DNA of 51,209 nt from Klebsormidium nitens (GCA_000708835.1 DF237564.1:1-51209); one strand, 5' to 3'; positions 33,856-47,400 are shown, counted from the stretch's first letter. Notes: a model not told the origin generated them from the letters alone. Program-made: numbers and translations.

Positions 33856-36800
33856 ATGTTTACGGGAGATTTCACCCAGAAGAAGAAGGTGGATCTGGGG
33901 GGCAGGAGGAAAGAACTTGACAGGGGCAGGCTGCTGGAGCAAGCAAAGGCGGACAGGGAGCGGAGAGCAAGGGAGAAGCTCGAGAGGGTCAGCGCCACGA
34001 AGATACAGGTACTTACGCTCAATTCAAGCACATGCACGTGAAATATACTCTACTCCAGCCGTGTTTCTCCACCAATGCTGACAGGCGGATCATCGTGCGA
34101 TCGGTCTGTGGCGGGACTACTGGTGCACACTGGTTGTAGAGGGTCTCTGGCCAATTCTGTGGCATTCAAAGGATACATGCAAGTCCCGTGGAACATAAGC
34201 TGTTGTTTGAACAGTTTTGGGGGACATCATTCTCTATGCCTGCTTTGGAAAAAATCCACATCTAACGCTGTCACGTGCATCTCATGGGGTGCATCGAGAG
34301 GCAGGTCAGTGATCCCTCTGAATGCGCTCTTTGATGTAGGACTTCTGGAGAAACACTTTTCAGTGACATGAAATTGCCAGCTGGAGTAATTTTGGTCTGC
34401 ATAAGTTAGTATGACAGTGACTGATGTCCTTACTAGTGTAACCGGCATAAACTTCTGTCTTACTTCTGTCTTAACTTTTATGTTAGCGCTTCTATCCTTT
34501 TAGTTATGACGTCCAACCAGTCAGTTAATCCCCACAGATGTGCGAGAAAGAAGATGTGAGGCTGCGACGTCTGAGCTTTGTTCAAACGTCACATCGAGCG
34601 ATTGAATGATCAATTGATCAATCAATTTCAATCTTGTTGATTGAATGCCTCATCCTAGATTACTCAATGCAATTCGGTTTTGTGATCCGCTCTGCAGGCA
34701 TTTGCCAGAGGCCGGAGGTCGGTGAGTGCTAGCCGCGATCAGTCGCGCAACTCATGGCAGGGGCAATTTGGCGCGCTGGGAGAGCTGGCCACCAGGTGGG
34801 AAGTTTGTTTTTTTGCTTTTCTCTGTTGGCAGTCTGGAAGTTGTTAAGGAGGTTGAGTCCCTAAAAGCCGCAAATGGCCTTGGCACGCTGCAGTAAACAA
34901 GCTCTCCATTTCACGCTAAGAACAGTCCACTCACAAGGAATAAAAGATCTGGATTGTTTTCTTGTTTCAAGCCTCTGCCAACCGGACGCTGTCCTTGCTT
35001 TATCCACATCATCAGGTGCATATCTTTCAAGATCCACTGATACGTACTGGTGTCCCGCCCTGAAGCACGCTCGTCTCTTTTCTACCTTCTATCTCTCCTT
35101 CTGCAGGGAGGCCCTCCTTTACGACTCCCCTTTTCTGCCCCAGCTCCTCTTTTTCTTCCGGCTGAACAATCCAACAGACATCGTGAGGTTGGCCGCAGCA
35201 TGCCGCCTCCTGCTGCAAAACTACTCTGCGAAAGGTGCGATTTGTGCAGGCCCGCCGAGACCACTTCTTCTTTCGTTCTTCTGACAGGGGAAGGTTCCTG
35301 TATGCGTCGATCTTGTCCTGCTTCACACAGTCTGAGATTTCGGTTCCATCGAAATCTGCTCATTGAGGGGGGGAGCTTCTTCTTTGTCATGGTCTGATTC
35401 TGATACAAAGAACAGAGGCGCCAGAGATCTCGCAAACATGAAGGGGTTGAGATCTTTGTGCTGTGAAGAACCTTCCAGCTACAGCTTCCTCCTCGCGAGC
35501 TGCTGGTTATTCTTGTATCAATGAGCCGAGTGCTTCTAAGTAAACAGAGTGTAATATCAAAAAGAAAGTTAGCAAGAAGAAGTGCTCCGGCAGAAACGGT
35601 GGCGTCTGTGACGCAACACAGTTTCTCATGCGAGGATGATTCTCCGTTATCTGACTCCACTTCCCTATCTGCAGAGCCAACTGCGCTTTTCTTTGCTAAT
35701 GGCGAAGCTCAGAAGCAATTGATTATGGCTCAGAGGGCGGCCAAGCTGGCGGTGACCTGCCTTCAAGCCGTCCATCATAACAGGTGGGCCCGGTTTTGAG
35801 GCATGTGAATGACAACAGTAGATTTAATTTTCAGAGATCCGCTCCAGAAAGAAAGACAGCCCACCCGGAACGGTTGCTTTCGGCATCAGTGCAGTAAAAG
35901 ACACTGGATCTTTCTTTGGTGAAGCGGTGGTTCCACAGATTCGTGTATCAATAATGTGGAACAAGGAGTTAAGAACGCAATATAGTAATTGGGACTTTCG
36001 ACTGGGACCAGCATAGAAGGATCTTGCCCGGACATGAAACTTCATGAGAAGAAATTTACCCGTTGGATGCCCCGAAGAGGGAAGCTACTTTAGACAAGGA
36101 CATTTTTTGGAGTCACAGGTCTATAAAGAGGAAGGCGGCGGTGGAATCAGACTTCACAACGAAACAGGAAGCCTTCTTCTCCGAACGGACAGACAACTTC
36201 TTAACTCAACTAGACAGGGAACATTTTCGTACGCCCTGCAGGCAGGCCCTTCTGTCCGAGCTGTCCAGCCCCTGGCAGGCATCCCCCGGCAGCCTGGGCA
36301 ACATTCTCCTCCAGACTGTGCTCACCCTTTCGGGGGACTTCCCCTGGGCGCGCCAGGTCCTCGAAACGCTGGCGCGAGCGGATCTGTTTGTATACATCCG
36401 GGACATCTTAGTTCTGGTGGTGAGCGGATCTGCGGGTTTCTAAGATTGTGCCTGAAAAGCGTCTTTTAGTTTCAGCAGATATCACGTGCTTTTGTCAGAA
36501 ACTTGTAAGAGGAAGAGAAATGAGGAACTTTGCGCTGCAATGGAGAAGAAACGCTTCGACCAGTGGACGATCTGAATGGTCGATTATCGTGATTATTGAG
36601 GAGAATGTCCGCGGGCTGCTTGATCCGAATCATCGTTAGAAAACGCATTGAGACGCAGCCTCAAACGCACGCGCACCTTCGAAGACAGCCAAGTTAGTCT
36701 CTGGAGCGGATGACGGTCCGATTTACGTTGGCAAGGGAGTCCAAGCTCACACCCTCAGTGTCAGGGGAAGGGTTGAGTAAGACGTGGTAAGGCGGAACTA

Positions 36801-39800
36801 TCGGCTTGAAATTGAGAATTCCTCCTCTCGCGTCGTTCCAGGGGGGCAGTTCGAAGGCCGTGAGCTCCATCGAGCGGGCGGCGCTCCTGCTGACGTCACG
36901 CTACTTCGAGGACCGGGTCGGCGACCTGGAAGGCTCCCTGCCCGCGCGCCTGCGCTTTGCCGCGCAGCTCGTCTCCATCCCCTTCTTCTGGCAGCGCTTC
37001 TCCACCTTCAAGCAGGTCAGACCGCGTCTTCTCGACCTCGGCTGTTGTGCATTATTCATCATATTTTCAGATCTTACTTCCTCCGTATCTTCTTCTTCGA
37101 CGGGTCTGTCAGATTATGAAAAGGGCACTATCTCAAAGCGAAAAACCAGCTGTGAGCTTCTATGCAGGCATTATTCGGAGGCTAGGCTGAAGCCTATGAA
37201 GAGTGCTTTGGTTTATGTCAGAAGAGAGCAAGGCGTCGGTATCCAGACACCGTAAATAGACATTCACTGTAGTTTCATGACCTTTCTTCTTGATCCGACT
37301 TGTCCAATATCGTCCGCAGGCCGCTGCAAGCCGGGGTCTTTGGCAGCGGTCGGTTCACAGCCTTGGGGGCATACTGCCCGCGCTCGGAGGAGCTCTACCG
37401 GGCAGTCCTGGGCCCGCCCTGCCTTCGGAAGCATGCCTCCTGGGGAACCTGCTCGAAGGAGCCCCGGGGGGGCTCACCGCTCCGCAAACTTCGACGGAAG
37501 TGGTGAGTCGCAACACGTAAATGCTGCGGGTTTTAAGAGGACAAGGATGGCCGTGGTTAGGCATCCATGCAAAGCATGAGTGGCACTCAAGAAGTGCAGA
37601 AGAACTGCAACTTCGGATATTGTTAGGGAGAGAAGTTGTGTTACTTCCTCGCTGACGACCTCGATCAAGCTAAAGCAGAGTTCCAATTGACCCCTCAGCT
37701 TTTCAGAGCAGTGCTCTCTGAGGCGTTGCCTCAACTCATGCGCTGCGGCATCTCTCACGTGGTGGCGCAGAGAGTTTCGTAGCACATTTTCACGCAGCCA
37801 CAAGCATATGTCCCCGCGGTTCCTGATATAAGTTGTTGCTTTATTGCTTTCAATCTTATTAACCAAGAAGTACATGTTTCAAATGTGTTGAACTCTTATC
37901 TGCACAGGCGTCCGAGTTCATTCGTGTGGGGCAGACCCTTATGGAGGGAGTCCCGTCAACTTCGTACAGTCACAAAGCCGCAGACGTTGACGGTGAGACC
38001 TCCGCTTCTCTACCGAGAGGTCCGCAGGAAGAGCTTCGAAGGAGTTCTATCTTGGTCTTGAAGCTTTTGATTCATGCAACCGTGTGCTCCTTGAAACGCT
38101 GTCCTTTGCGCTCTCCCCTTCCCTTACGCTGTCAGTCTCCTCCATGTGACGTGCTCATAGGTGGCAAGTAATACAATCGGGGGCGCTAAAAATCAAAGTA
38201 TCGAATCTGCATGTGCATGAGGGTCGCGAACTGGGTGCATGACATTTCAGGGTAAGGGGTCTCAGGGTTGCGAACATTTAAACGAAGGTTCGAGAATTTC
38301 GAACCTATGGGGTTTCCGGATTGCCAACACCTGTACGGAACGTTCTGGAATTTGGAACTCAGCAAGTTGTCATGGTCGCTTTTGGTTGTGCAGGAATGGA
38401 CGTGGAGTCCTCGGTCGAGTCTGCTCCGGGTCCATCCCTGGACCCGGCCCTCGTCAAGCAGCTAGCGAATTTGGGGGACGTCGCCGTGCTGAAACCGCTG
38501 GTGAGCCTGTCATTCCGTCTTTACCACCAGTCGTTCCGCTCGAAGTTCGTTTGTGCTGCTGTCTCCTCACCATGACGTTACCTGCCCGATGCTAAGGGCG
38601 ATTAATACAGGTATTCTCTTCTTTTAATAAAGTAATCCTTCCTTTGTGTCCCCTGGTCCCAAGCATGCGCCAAGCCGCAGTTGCGAAGCTTGCAGATGCA
38701 TTCTCGTCTCCTCCACCAGCGCTCCTGATGCGTGTTCAACATTCTTTGTAACGGTGCCCTTCCGTTGGGGTTATGGCTTCCGACCTACCTCCATTTCCCT
38801 TGTCTCCTTCACAGGTCGCGGCACTCCTTTCCGTTCCAACAGATCCCGCTCAACCCCTCCAGCCGCCAACCCCCTCGGAAGCTTCGCTCGTGGGCTCTCT
38901 CGCCTGGTTCCTCCATTCGGTTCACACGCTCTTTCCGCCCCTCCGCGCGCGCCTCTTCACAAGCCTCGCCTTCTCGGCCCAGTTCACACAGCGCATGTGG
39001 CTGTACCTGAAACGCTGCCACCTGGCGCGACAGTGGCCGTCGATGGCGGTCGTCGGGTGGGAGAAGCAGCTGCTGCCGGAGTGGCTCGGATGGATGCTGC
39101 CGCTCGCCGTCTTCTGCCCCGTGTACAGGTGAGAGGGGAAGGGCGGGTTAGCACGTTGGCAAGGCTTGACCAGAACATTAGCTGGTGCTTCCAATGGGCG
39201 GTGATGCTGCGGTCAGGCCGTTTCGTGAAGTCGAAAAGCCTACCGAGGGTTTCGCTTCACTTGCTTGGTCTCCTTCACCACTCAGAATCTGAATAGATTC
39301 CCAATATTATCTTCCACGTTTGGAAAATACAGTGGATTGCCTAAGCGTCAAATACTTCCGAGTTCACATGGGCCGACAAGGTACTCTGTTCTTTTGCCTG
39401 CAGCTATCTCCTGATGACAATCGACGACGACGAGTTCTACGAGAAGCAGCGGCCGTTGCCTCTGGCGGATTTGACCATCCTGTTGTCGATCCTGAAAGAG
39501 GTGAGGCCCGACGTTTGACGTCGCAGCTTTCGTTAAGCAGAGTCTTCCTTTTAGTCAGGACATAGGTCTGAATTGTAACCAGAAAAATTTCCCCAGTTCT
39601 CTGCTTTGCCTTCTTCGCTAAGTAGGAGAAGGATTTTGTGTTGAGAGACTCTTGAAATTCGGAAGCAATCCGGCCATTTGCACTCCTTTCGCCTCATAGG
39701 TGCTGGGGACTCTCCAGTTTGTTACTCAAGAAAGGTATATGTTGAGCATAACACCAAAGCCCAACCCATTCTGTTAAACCGCTGTCGAGCACCCTGCTGG

Positions 39801-42800
39801 CTTCATTTTGACCTTAAAAGTAGGTCGGAGGTACCTCACTATCTATGTGGCAGGCCTGGCTAATTGCTTTTTCTAGTTTCTAGACTTCCCACATCCTCCA
39901 TGTTTGGCAGCCTGCTCACAAAGCGCTGTAACAACTTCCATTTTCCCTCCGCTTTTTCAGGCGGTGTGGCAGCTCCTCTGGACGTACAACTCTAAGCTCG
40001 GCTCCGGCAGCCCCCTGGCCACCCCCTCCGATGCGGGGCTCTTCTCGGCTGCCGCCACCCCCCCTGCCAGCACTCCCAGCGCTACTGCGTCCTCCCATGC
40101 GGACCTCTCGCCGCAGGCCTTTTTGAAGCACGTGGGCACCGTTGCGGCCACGCTACTGGCACAGGTAATGGGGGCTTGTTTTTAGAAATCCCTGTGACGA
40201 TTGGGGTTGGGCGTAGCTAACAGAAGAAAAATGTCAGAAGGTATGATCGAGCCACGTTCAAGTACGTCGCTGAAGGCTGATTGTTGACTGGTCGCTCCTT
40301 GCGGGCTGGCATGATCTGTTCACTTTCGATGATCAGGATTGCATATGTTGCAAATTTTCGGAGTATGTTTGAGATTCCTGGTCTTGAAAAGGAACGTTTT
40401 CCAAGCTGTGGACAGAAGTTTCGGACTTTAAAACTGGATTTTGGGGCGAGAGTTTGTACCTCCAGCTTGATCCCTTCTCTACAGCGCTCTGGTTAACGGC
40501 GTTTCCTAATGTCGACGCTTTCTTTTTGCAGCTAAACGACCGCAACGCCCGGAGGGAGTTTACTCAGCCGGAGAGCTTCCACGCCAAGGGCATCGTGGAC
40601 GAACGCTTCTACATACAGGTATTGCACACGTGGCGAGGGGCGGAGCCATGACACGTGGCAGTGCTCGTATCTGTCAGCAATGTGCACACAGCTTGACCCA
40701 GTGACAGGGCCGTTGTCGAAGGGCCAATGGAATGACAGATGCAATCATTGAGGCGGTCTAAAATCGACGTGCTTGTCATGGAAAGCTCATGAGCAACCAG
40801 ACCGTCGAGTCTATGTCCACTCACTGCACGCGGTTGAACGTTTAGCGGCTTAATGGCTTCGGTTTTGCATGGCGCGCTTGGATCTTAGGACATGCTCATC
40901 CTCTGGGTTTGGTTGCTGAGTCGATCTTCTCGTGACTTCTGCGAGACCTTTGCCCATTCTTCCGTGCAGGCACGGGACGATCCCGATAGTCAAGCAAGGG
41001 AGCTGCTGCGGAAGGCGCCCTTCCTCGTACCCTTCCCCGCACGCGTCAGGGTATATCAAGTGAGCACTTGAGTTCCCTTGACAGCCCTGCTGGATTTCAT
41101 TTTGACTACGCTTCACAGAGGAGGGGTCGTACTTTGAAGGTACTGAGGATGCAGTTTGGTACTCTTGCTATTTAGTACGCTTCTGCAGTGCCTTTGTCCG
41201 CGCTCTGATCTTTTTCACGACGAACGACGTTGCAAGGCAGTCGTCCAACTACTGACCCTAGTCGTTCCTTCTCTGGAATCCAAAAACTAACGAAAAGGAG
41301 CCCTTTGAGTCAGTACCCCTTTGCCAAGTTACACCTTGCCTTTTCAACCCCTTATCGTAGCGCTTCTTTGCTTGCTTCCGGCCTAAAAGACGCGTCCGAG
41401 GTGGATACTCTATTCTGTTGGCAGCCTTTTGGCCACCTGTCTTCCGGTCTCACAAGGTTTTTCACTGAGCCTCATCGACGCCAGTTCCCTTCCTCCTCGT
41501 CTTACAAGGCTGCAAGCACAAGGTACATACTTTCCCACAACCCCGGAGTTTCCCAGTTGCATTACTCTTCAACTACCTCTTCCCGTCCCTTTCCATACAG
41601 TCTCTGCTCGATGTGGCACGCTCCAAGGTCGCCAACTGGCAGACCCCCTGGACCGCCGCGGAGATCCCGATCCGGCGGAACCATATCGTGGAGGACGGAT
41701 TCGACCACCTGAGCGGACGCCCGGGAGAGTCGATGCGGGGGCGCATGCGGATCCACTTTATCAACGAGTTCGGGGAGCACGAAGCGGGAGTCGACGGAGG
41801 GGGCCTGTTCAAGGACTGTATGGAGGGGATCATCAAGGTCGCCTTTGACGTGCAGTATGGGCTGTTCAAGGTGAGACGGGGAGCAAGGTTTTGGGCTCTT
41901 TCTGGGTGTGAGGTTCCGTCTTTGCAAAGCATGGTCTGTGTTAAAGGGGAGTTGGAGAGGAATGCCTGGCGTGGGGTTGATCATCTGGAAAGCATAGGTT
42001 ATATGTTCAGAGTTGCTGGCTTTTCTTCCGACCGTGATGGTGTCAAAAGTCTGTCATCGTTCTGTCACGCAACCAGGTCTGAAGCAATGCTGACGTCTTT
42101 TTCACAAATTCGTGCTGAGCTCTGCTGTGAATGTCGCAGAAAGCGTTTTTATCCATGGCTGCGAGACTCGATGCTTGAGTGTCGCCCATCGAGCTTCTTT
42201 CGTTCCTTTTCCTCCGAGAGAGCGTCAATTTGAAAGCCAGAAGTCAATGCTGACGTTGATGCGATGGCAACTGCAGGAGACTGCAGACCACCACTTGTAT
42301 CCAAACCCGGCTTCCCACCTCGTCATGACCAATGGGGATCACCTGCGGTACTACGAGTTCCTCGGGAAGATCCTCGGCAAGGTGAGCGGATGTTCTCCAC
42401 GCGTGCTCCTTACGCCTTTCGATTTTCTTTGTTGAAGGGTGACTCTCTTCGAGAATCTTTTTTCTTGCTTAATTTGATGCATCGCTTCTTTTTGGAGTAC
42501 ATTCGTTGTGCCACCAGACGTCCTCTCCTTGCTGCGATTCCTTCTGCTTACCTGTAGCTGCTTGGAAGAACTACGGTCGCATTCAAGTGAAGTAAATGTA
42601 GTGATTGTGTTTCATGTCAAAATAAATAGGCGTTTTTCCATAAAAACATCAGCGCAACCAGTCCGTTCTTGCTTTGACGGGTTCTGTTGATCTCCAGGCG
42701 ATGTTCGAAGGCATTCTGGCCGACATCCCGTTCGCCACCTTCTTCCTCAGCAAGCTGCAGTCCAAGTGAGTCCCGCTCTTACTCTTTCATCCTGCGTTCC

Positions 42801-45800
42801 ATAGAGTTCTAGTGGTTTGCATAGTTTGACCGGTGCTCAATCGTTTGTTTCTGGCTCACGTTCACGTAAGCCGAAAACTAAAAGAGTTTCGGCGACTATT
42901 GCTACTTTCCGAATGTTGTGGCGGAGAATTGGGAAACCTGAGATTGTGAGTCAGATAATGTGTGTGGTTGCGAAGCGAGATCATCTCAGCGCTCACGTTT
43001 TCACCCAACTTCGATCGCTGCGCAGGAACAACCTGCTGAACGACCTGCCGTCCTTAGACCCAGAGCTGTACAAAAGCCTCATCTTTCTCAAGGTAAGTGG
43101 CCGACCTTCCCAAGTTCACGCTTTTATTACGCTGCTCTGCTTTGGACTATTGCGGAAAAAACGCTACCTCTTTCTCTTCTTGTGCCACAAAAAAGGTTCT
43201 AGTATTTTTGTGCGCATCCTTTCTGTTTGACCCACTTTTTGAAGCAGGTTGGCTTCCTGGAAGCCCCAAATTATCGCTCCTTTGCTGTCGTCAAGCCTGA
43301 TGTCACCTAGAGACAATACGGCCCATCAACAGAAATAAGCAGATTTGCAGCGACTGACGCGGCATTCGCGTCGCTAATTCATGGCGATATTGAGCAAATG
43401 CAATTCACGGCGATATTGAGCGAATGCACTTCCGAAGTTTTTAGTCCCACCTCCCTGTGTGCTGAACACATCAACTAAGACGGCTCCGTTCTGAACGTTG
43501 CAGCACCACGAAGTTGACATGGTAGTTCTGAGCCTCCCTTTCACCTCTCCACCTGGATAAACGTGGATTTCCAAGAGTCAGCTTACTTATTTCGCAGCAC
43601 TACGAAAGTGACGTCGTGGACCTGGGCCTCTGCTTCCACCTCTGTCTTGCCAAGACACAGTTTTCCGAAGTCTGCTTTTAAGGCTCCATTCGTGGTCTGT
43701 CAGTGCGCATATCTCAGAAGTCTGCTTTCAATCCCCGCAGCACTACGAAGGTGACGTCGTAGACCTGGGCCTCTTCTTTTCGGTGGAGAACAACGAGCTG
43801 GGCGAAATGGCCGAGACGGAGCTCATTCCCGGGGGGAAGGACATCCCCGTTTCCAACGAGAACAAGATCAAGTACATCTACCTCGTCGCGAACCAACGGC
43901 TGAACCTGCAGGTAGGTCAGCCTCTGGTCGAAATTCGGCAGCGGACGGGAACGTTGCTGAAGCGCTGAGCATTTGGCCGGTCACTCAAATGTGGCGCAGC
44001 TCGTCTTTGTTCACATGTCGTGAATCTGAACCTTTATTTCTGACATCCCAATCCGGAAAGTGCGCCCATAAGCATTGTAATTGCGCTCAGCAGTTCCGCG
44101 GCAGTGGGCGCTGGGGCGGGTCTGTTGACTCCATGATAGGTTCGGGTTTCGAACACGTTGAGTTTTTTCCCAACATAAGTTAAAAATCATAGTGTCTATC
44201 CCGGCTCCTTTCGCCCATTTCACTCTTTTTCCTGATGAGATTCAGCTCCACGTCTCGTTTGCTGTTGGTAACTCATTTCGAATTCCTACATTTTCCAACC
44301 CGCATGCCACTCCGCCTGCAGATCCGGCGGCAGAGCGCGGCGTTCCAGGAGGGCTTCGCCCAGGTGATTGACCCGGAGTGGATCCAGTTCTTCAACGAAC
44401 AGGAGCTACGGATCCTCATCTCCGGCTCCAAGGAGTCCGCCGACATGGACGACTTGCGCGAGAATGCGGTGTACGGCGGGGGGTATGACGACAAGCACCC
44501 GGTCATCCAGGCCTTCTGGGACGTGGTCAAGTCGCTGGACTCGCGACAACAGAGGCTGTTCCTGAAGTGAGTGCCGTTGAGTTGTTGAGTTGTTTGAGCT
44601 GACTTTGCTGCTGGTTTGAGTTGTTTGTGCTGCTCATAAGCAAACTGCTGAATGTGACGGTGCTTACTAGATAGATATTGAGTTCTGGCAGCTCTTTTGG
44701 CGAGCGTGTAGCAAGCTCGCCAGTTGCATCAATTGGGTTAGGAAAAACGAAAGGGGGGCAATAGCCGCAGGACGCCCGAAAACAGAGGTTGTTCCGTAAG
44801 TGAGTGCCGCTAACATCTTTTCAAGTCCTCAGTATCTCTTCAGTCTGTTGAGGATTTTCGAAAACGGGTTGGGTTGGCAATCGCCCAGCAACAGAGGCTG
44901 TTTGTAGTTTCAATGATCCTGGGTTGCGGATTGCTTGCGGTTCTTCTGCGGGTCTGCTTAAAAGGTTTGCGAAAGTTGGAGGAGGCGTCAACTTGCTGGC
45001 TGCCATGTGGAGGGCTACTCTCAGGTACTTCGTTGCTTTCATCAGCGTTTTTGCCGTGATTGTCTACGAGATCTGCGTAATCGCTGGCAGCAAAGACTGT
45101 GGCAAAATTGTAAAGGCATCACGTCCTGTTCGCGGGTAGGGAGGTTCCTATTACTTGAAGCATTGCAAGGTGGGCTACCCAAGGCTAGGGCGAGCGTCTG
45201 AGCATTCTTGATGCTGAATACATTCGGTGGTGGTTTTGAGGGTCTGAATAAGCTTTACATTTCCAGCCGGTCCGGCCATTTGACAGAACACGAAAAGGGC
45301 TTGGAATGTCAGCAAGTCGCTAGCTGCCGTGCTTTATGTCTGGCGAATGCTCGGCTTGGTGCTCAGCTTTTTGGGACGTGTCGGATGTCCTCGGGCAGTA
45401 CAGAAGGCCAGGCCATCGGTCTACGACAGACAAGAGACAATTGCAAAGCGCGTTTTGCAAACGAGTCACACGAAGTTGAGAAAGCGCTTTGTTTCGGGAC
45501 AGTGAAGGATTTGAGCGGAGCAGGAAAGGTAGCGTGTGGGTAAAAAAGTTTTATCGGCCGCTCACCTTCAGGGGCACGACCAATCCGGCGTCGGTGCTTT
45601 GATCCGGCCTGATCCTCGCTCGTTTCATTTCCAGGTTTGTGACGGGCTGCTCACGGGGGCCCCTCATGGGCTTTAAGTACCTGCAGCCCCAATTCGCCAT
45701 CCACAGGTTGGTTGCCTTCAATCCTACAAAGCCACAATTCTGGACTTTTGCAACCCTTCAGCAGGACTTTAATGAGATTCTTATAGCCGGAGCTCTGGGG

Positions 45801-46860
45801 TTGTTAAGGACATCCTGAGGCTTTCAAAGCCCGAAATTGGATGCAGCTTTCGAAAAGAACCCTCTTGACAGTTTTTGGCTCTCTCCTTTCGCTGAAAGCG
45901 AATTTGAACCAGTATTGAGGGAGCGAGACGGCAATTACGCACAAGCTGCACCTTCTTTTGCTTTCGCCTTTCTTTGTTCACCGAGAGTGCACTGTTGTCG
46001 AAGTCCTTACTCCTGCATGCAGCGCCTGACGAGTCAGTTCGAGTTGTGCATGTGTGGCCTCACTTCTATCGGCGATGTTGCGGCTGTCTCTCGTTACCTG
46101 TTCTGCTTCGAAGTGGCCCTTCGAGGCCCCACCTGATTATTTCTCCAACAATCACGCGCCAGCACCCAGGTCATCACGTAGACCACACAACTCGGTACCG
46201 GACTGTGCGTCAAGCGACGAACGATGTTGCAGTATGTTCATTACGTGCTCGTTCCAAAGTAGTTAAGTATTGGACTTTTCGAAACCTGCATTAGCTTTAA
46301 GAATTCTGAAGCTTCAACATTCTGAAACCAGAAGCTGTAAGAGAAGAGTGTTGTGGGTTGATTTCCCTCTGACATCATCAGCCTTAGCTAAGACGGACAT
46401 TGTCTCACCGCTTTGCAGGGCCGCCCCGTCCGACCAGCCGGATGCCTCTGTCCGCGCCGACATCGTGAACCGGCTCCCCACGTCTGCCACGTGTATGAAT
46501 CTGCTGAAGCTCCCTCCATACCGGAAGTGAGTGCGACAAACCTTCATTTTCATTTTTTCCCCCTAGAAAGTTCCTCTTGCCGCCTAGTGTATCCTTCTCC
46601 TGCGAGTTGAAATATGGGCTTCTCCGGAATGGGAGCCACACTTATATTTAGGAAGGCTATCCGCATAGCATGCAAGGTAGAGGTGGATTTGTGCGGGTTG
46701 CTGTGTTCAACGCCGTCTTGGCATGCATTGCATCTCGTTGATGTGGTCATGGTCTTGAGCTTATTCCAATCACATTTGTTTTTTGTCATACAGCAAAGAC
46801 ATGATGAAACAAAAGCTGCTATATGCCATTACCGCCGGGGCTGGCTTTGATTTGAGCTGA
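33856..46860 (+). CDS. UPL6: HECT E3 ubiquitin ligase of the UPL6/UBE3C type
   Basis: Exons: 33856-34008, 34698-34795, 35107-35234, 35675-35783, 36242-36419, 36842-37015, 37320-37502, 37908-37992, 38394-38500, 38815-39128, 39404-39500, 39961-40164, 40532-40618, 40970-41059, 41601-41870, 42277-42381, 42698-42765, 43026-43092, 43741-43911, 44322-44566, 45635-45706, 46419-46526, 46794-46860. Every phase joins; 1059 aa against about 1029 in Arabidopsis UPL6. The N-terminus [16 protein letters not shown] leads into an IQ-like [13 protein letters not shown] (about 47-59), both typical of UPL6/UBE3C. The middle is helical and poorly conserved. The HECT domain covers about residues 690-1059: [54 protein letters not shown], and the catalytic Cys at about 1027 in [16 protein letters not shown], 32 residues from the FDLS end. 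It forms ubiquitin thioesters and transfers ubiquitin to substrates. By homology the family supports proteasome processivity. Introns 18 and 20 hold decayed boundary copies. Confidence 0.95.
43374..43432 (+). repeat. Short tandem repeat in UPL6 intron 18
   Basis: The unit attcacggcgatattgagcgaatgca is present twice in near-identical form (about 43377 and 43402), with a further partial gcgtcgctaattcatgg lead-in. It adjoins the exon 19 boundary copies. Confidence 0.6.
43504..43785 (+). repeat. Two decayed copies of UPL6 exon 19 start in intron 18
   Basis: The boundary gcag followed by cactacgaaggtgacgtcgt at 43741 recurs at 43598 (cactacgaaagtgacgtcgt; 16 codons recognisable before divergence and a later TAA) and more weakly at 43504 (caccacgaagttgacatggt). 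Each copy is preceded by an AG acceptor. Offsets of 94 and 143 nt break the frame, so use of either would be disruptive. Confidence 0.85.
44537..44905 (+). repeat. Two copies of UPL6 exon 20 end and donor in intron 20
   Basis: The real boundary acaacagaggctgttcctgaa with donor gtgagtgccg (44537-44576) is repeated at 44770-44809 (aaaacagaggttgttccgtaa followed by the identical gtgagtgccg) and partly at 44884-44903 (agcaacagaggctgtttgta). The first copy keeps a full donor. Confidence 0.82.
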
Positions 46861-47400
46861 ACAACATCAGAAGAATTGACACACATAGACGAGCTGACGG
46901 GAGCTTGAATGCGGGTATGTTCTTCGCGTCTCAAGCTATACGGACCTTGCCTATAAGAGGATGTTCCATGTATACAGCTACTCTGTTCAAAAGTTGTATT
47001 ATAGCATTCAAACGGCTTTGCGCAATCCCTTGTGGTTGGAGATCACCCTCAAGTTGAGTTGCATTGCACTGGATGCGTCGTGGAAATCTTTCTGCGGTTC
47101 GATCTACTTGGGCCAAAGGTATGCATGATGCCATATTCATGAGCGAACCAACGGTCGACAAAGCGACTGGTCACTGTCACCTCAGCATGAGGATCGAAGA
47201 TGTAGAAAGCGGCCATGCGAATGAGTGCAGCATTTACCATGATTGTGCACGTATATACCCCTCGTCGAGCCAGTGGCGGAAAAGCATCAAAGCCTTCTCC
47301 TTTTATTAGTGTCTCCGACCCGCCAAAAAGGTGTAAAATACACTCAAACACCTGAAGTCATCAGAGCCGTGACTCTGACAGTGGTTACGGGCTGTGGTTA

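Noticed and set aside
38286-38306. 8-bp palindrome aggttcga/tcgaacct in UPL6 intron 8
   Set aside because: Too short to distinguish from chance in an intron.
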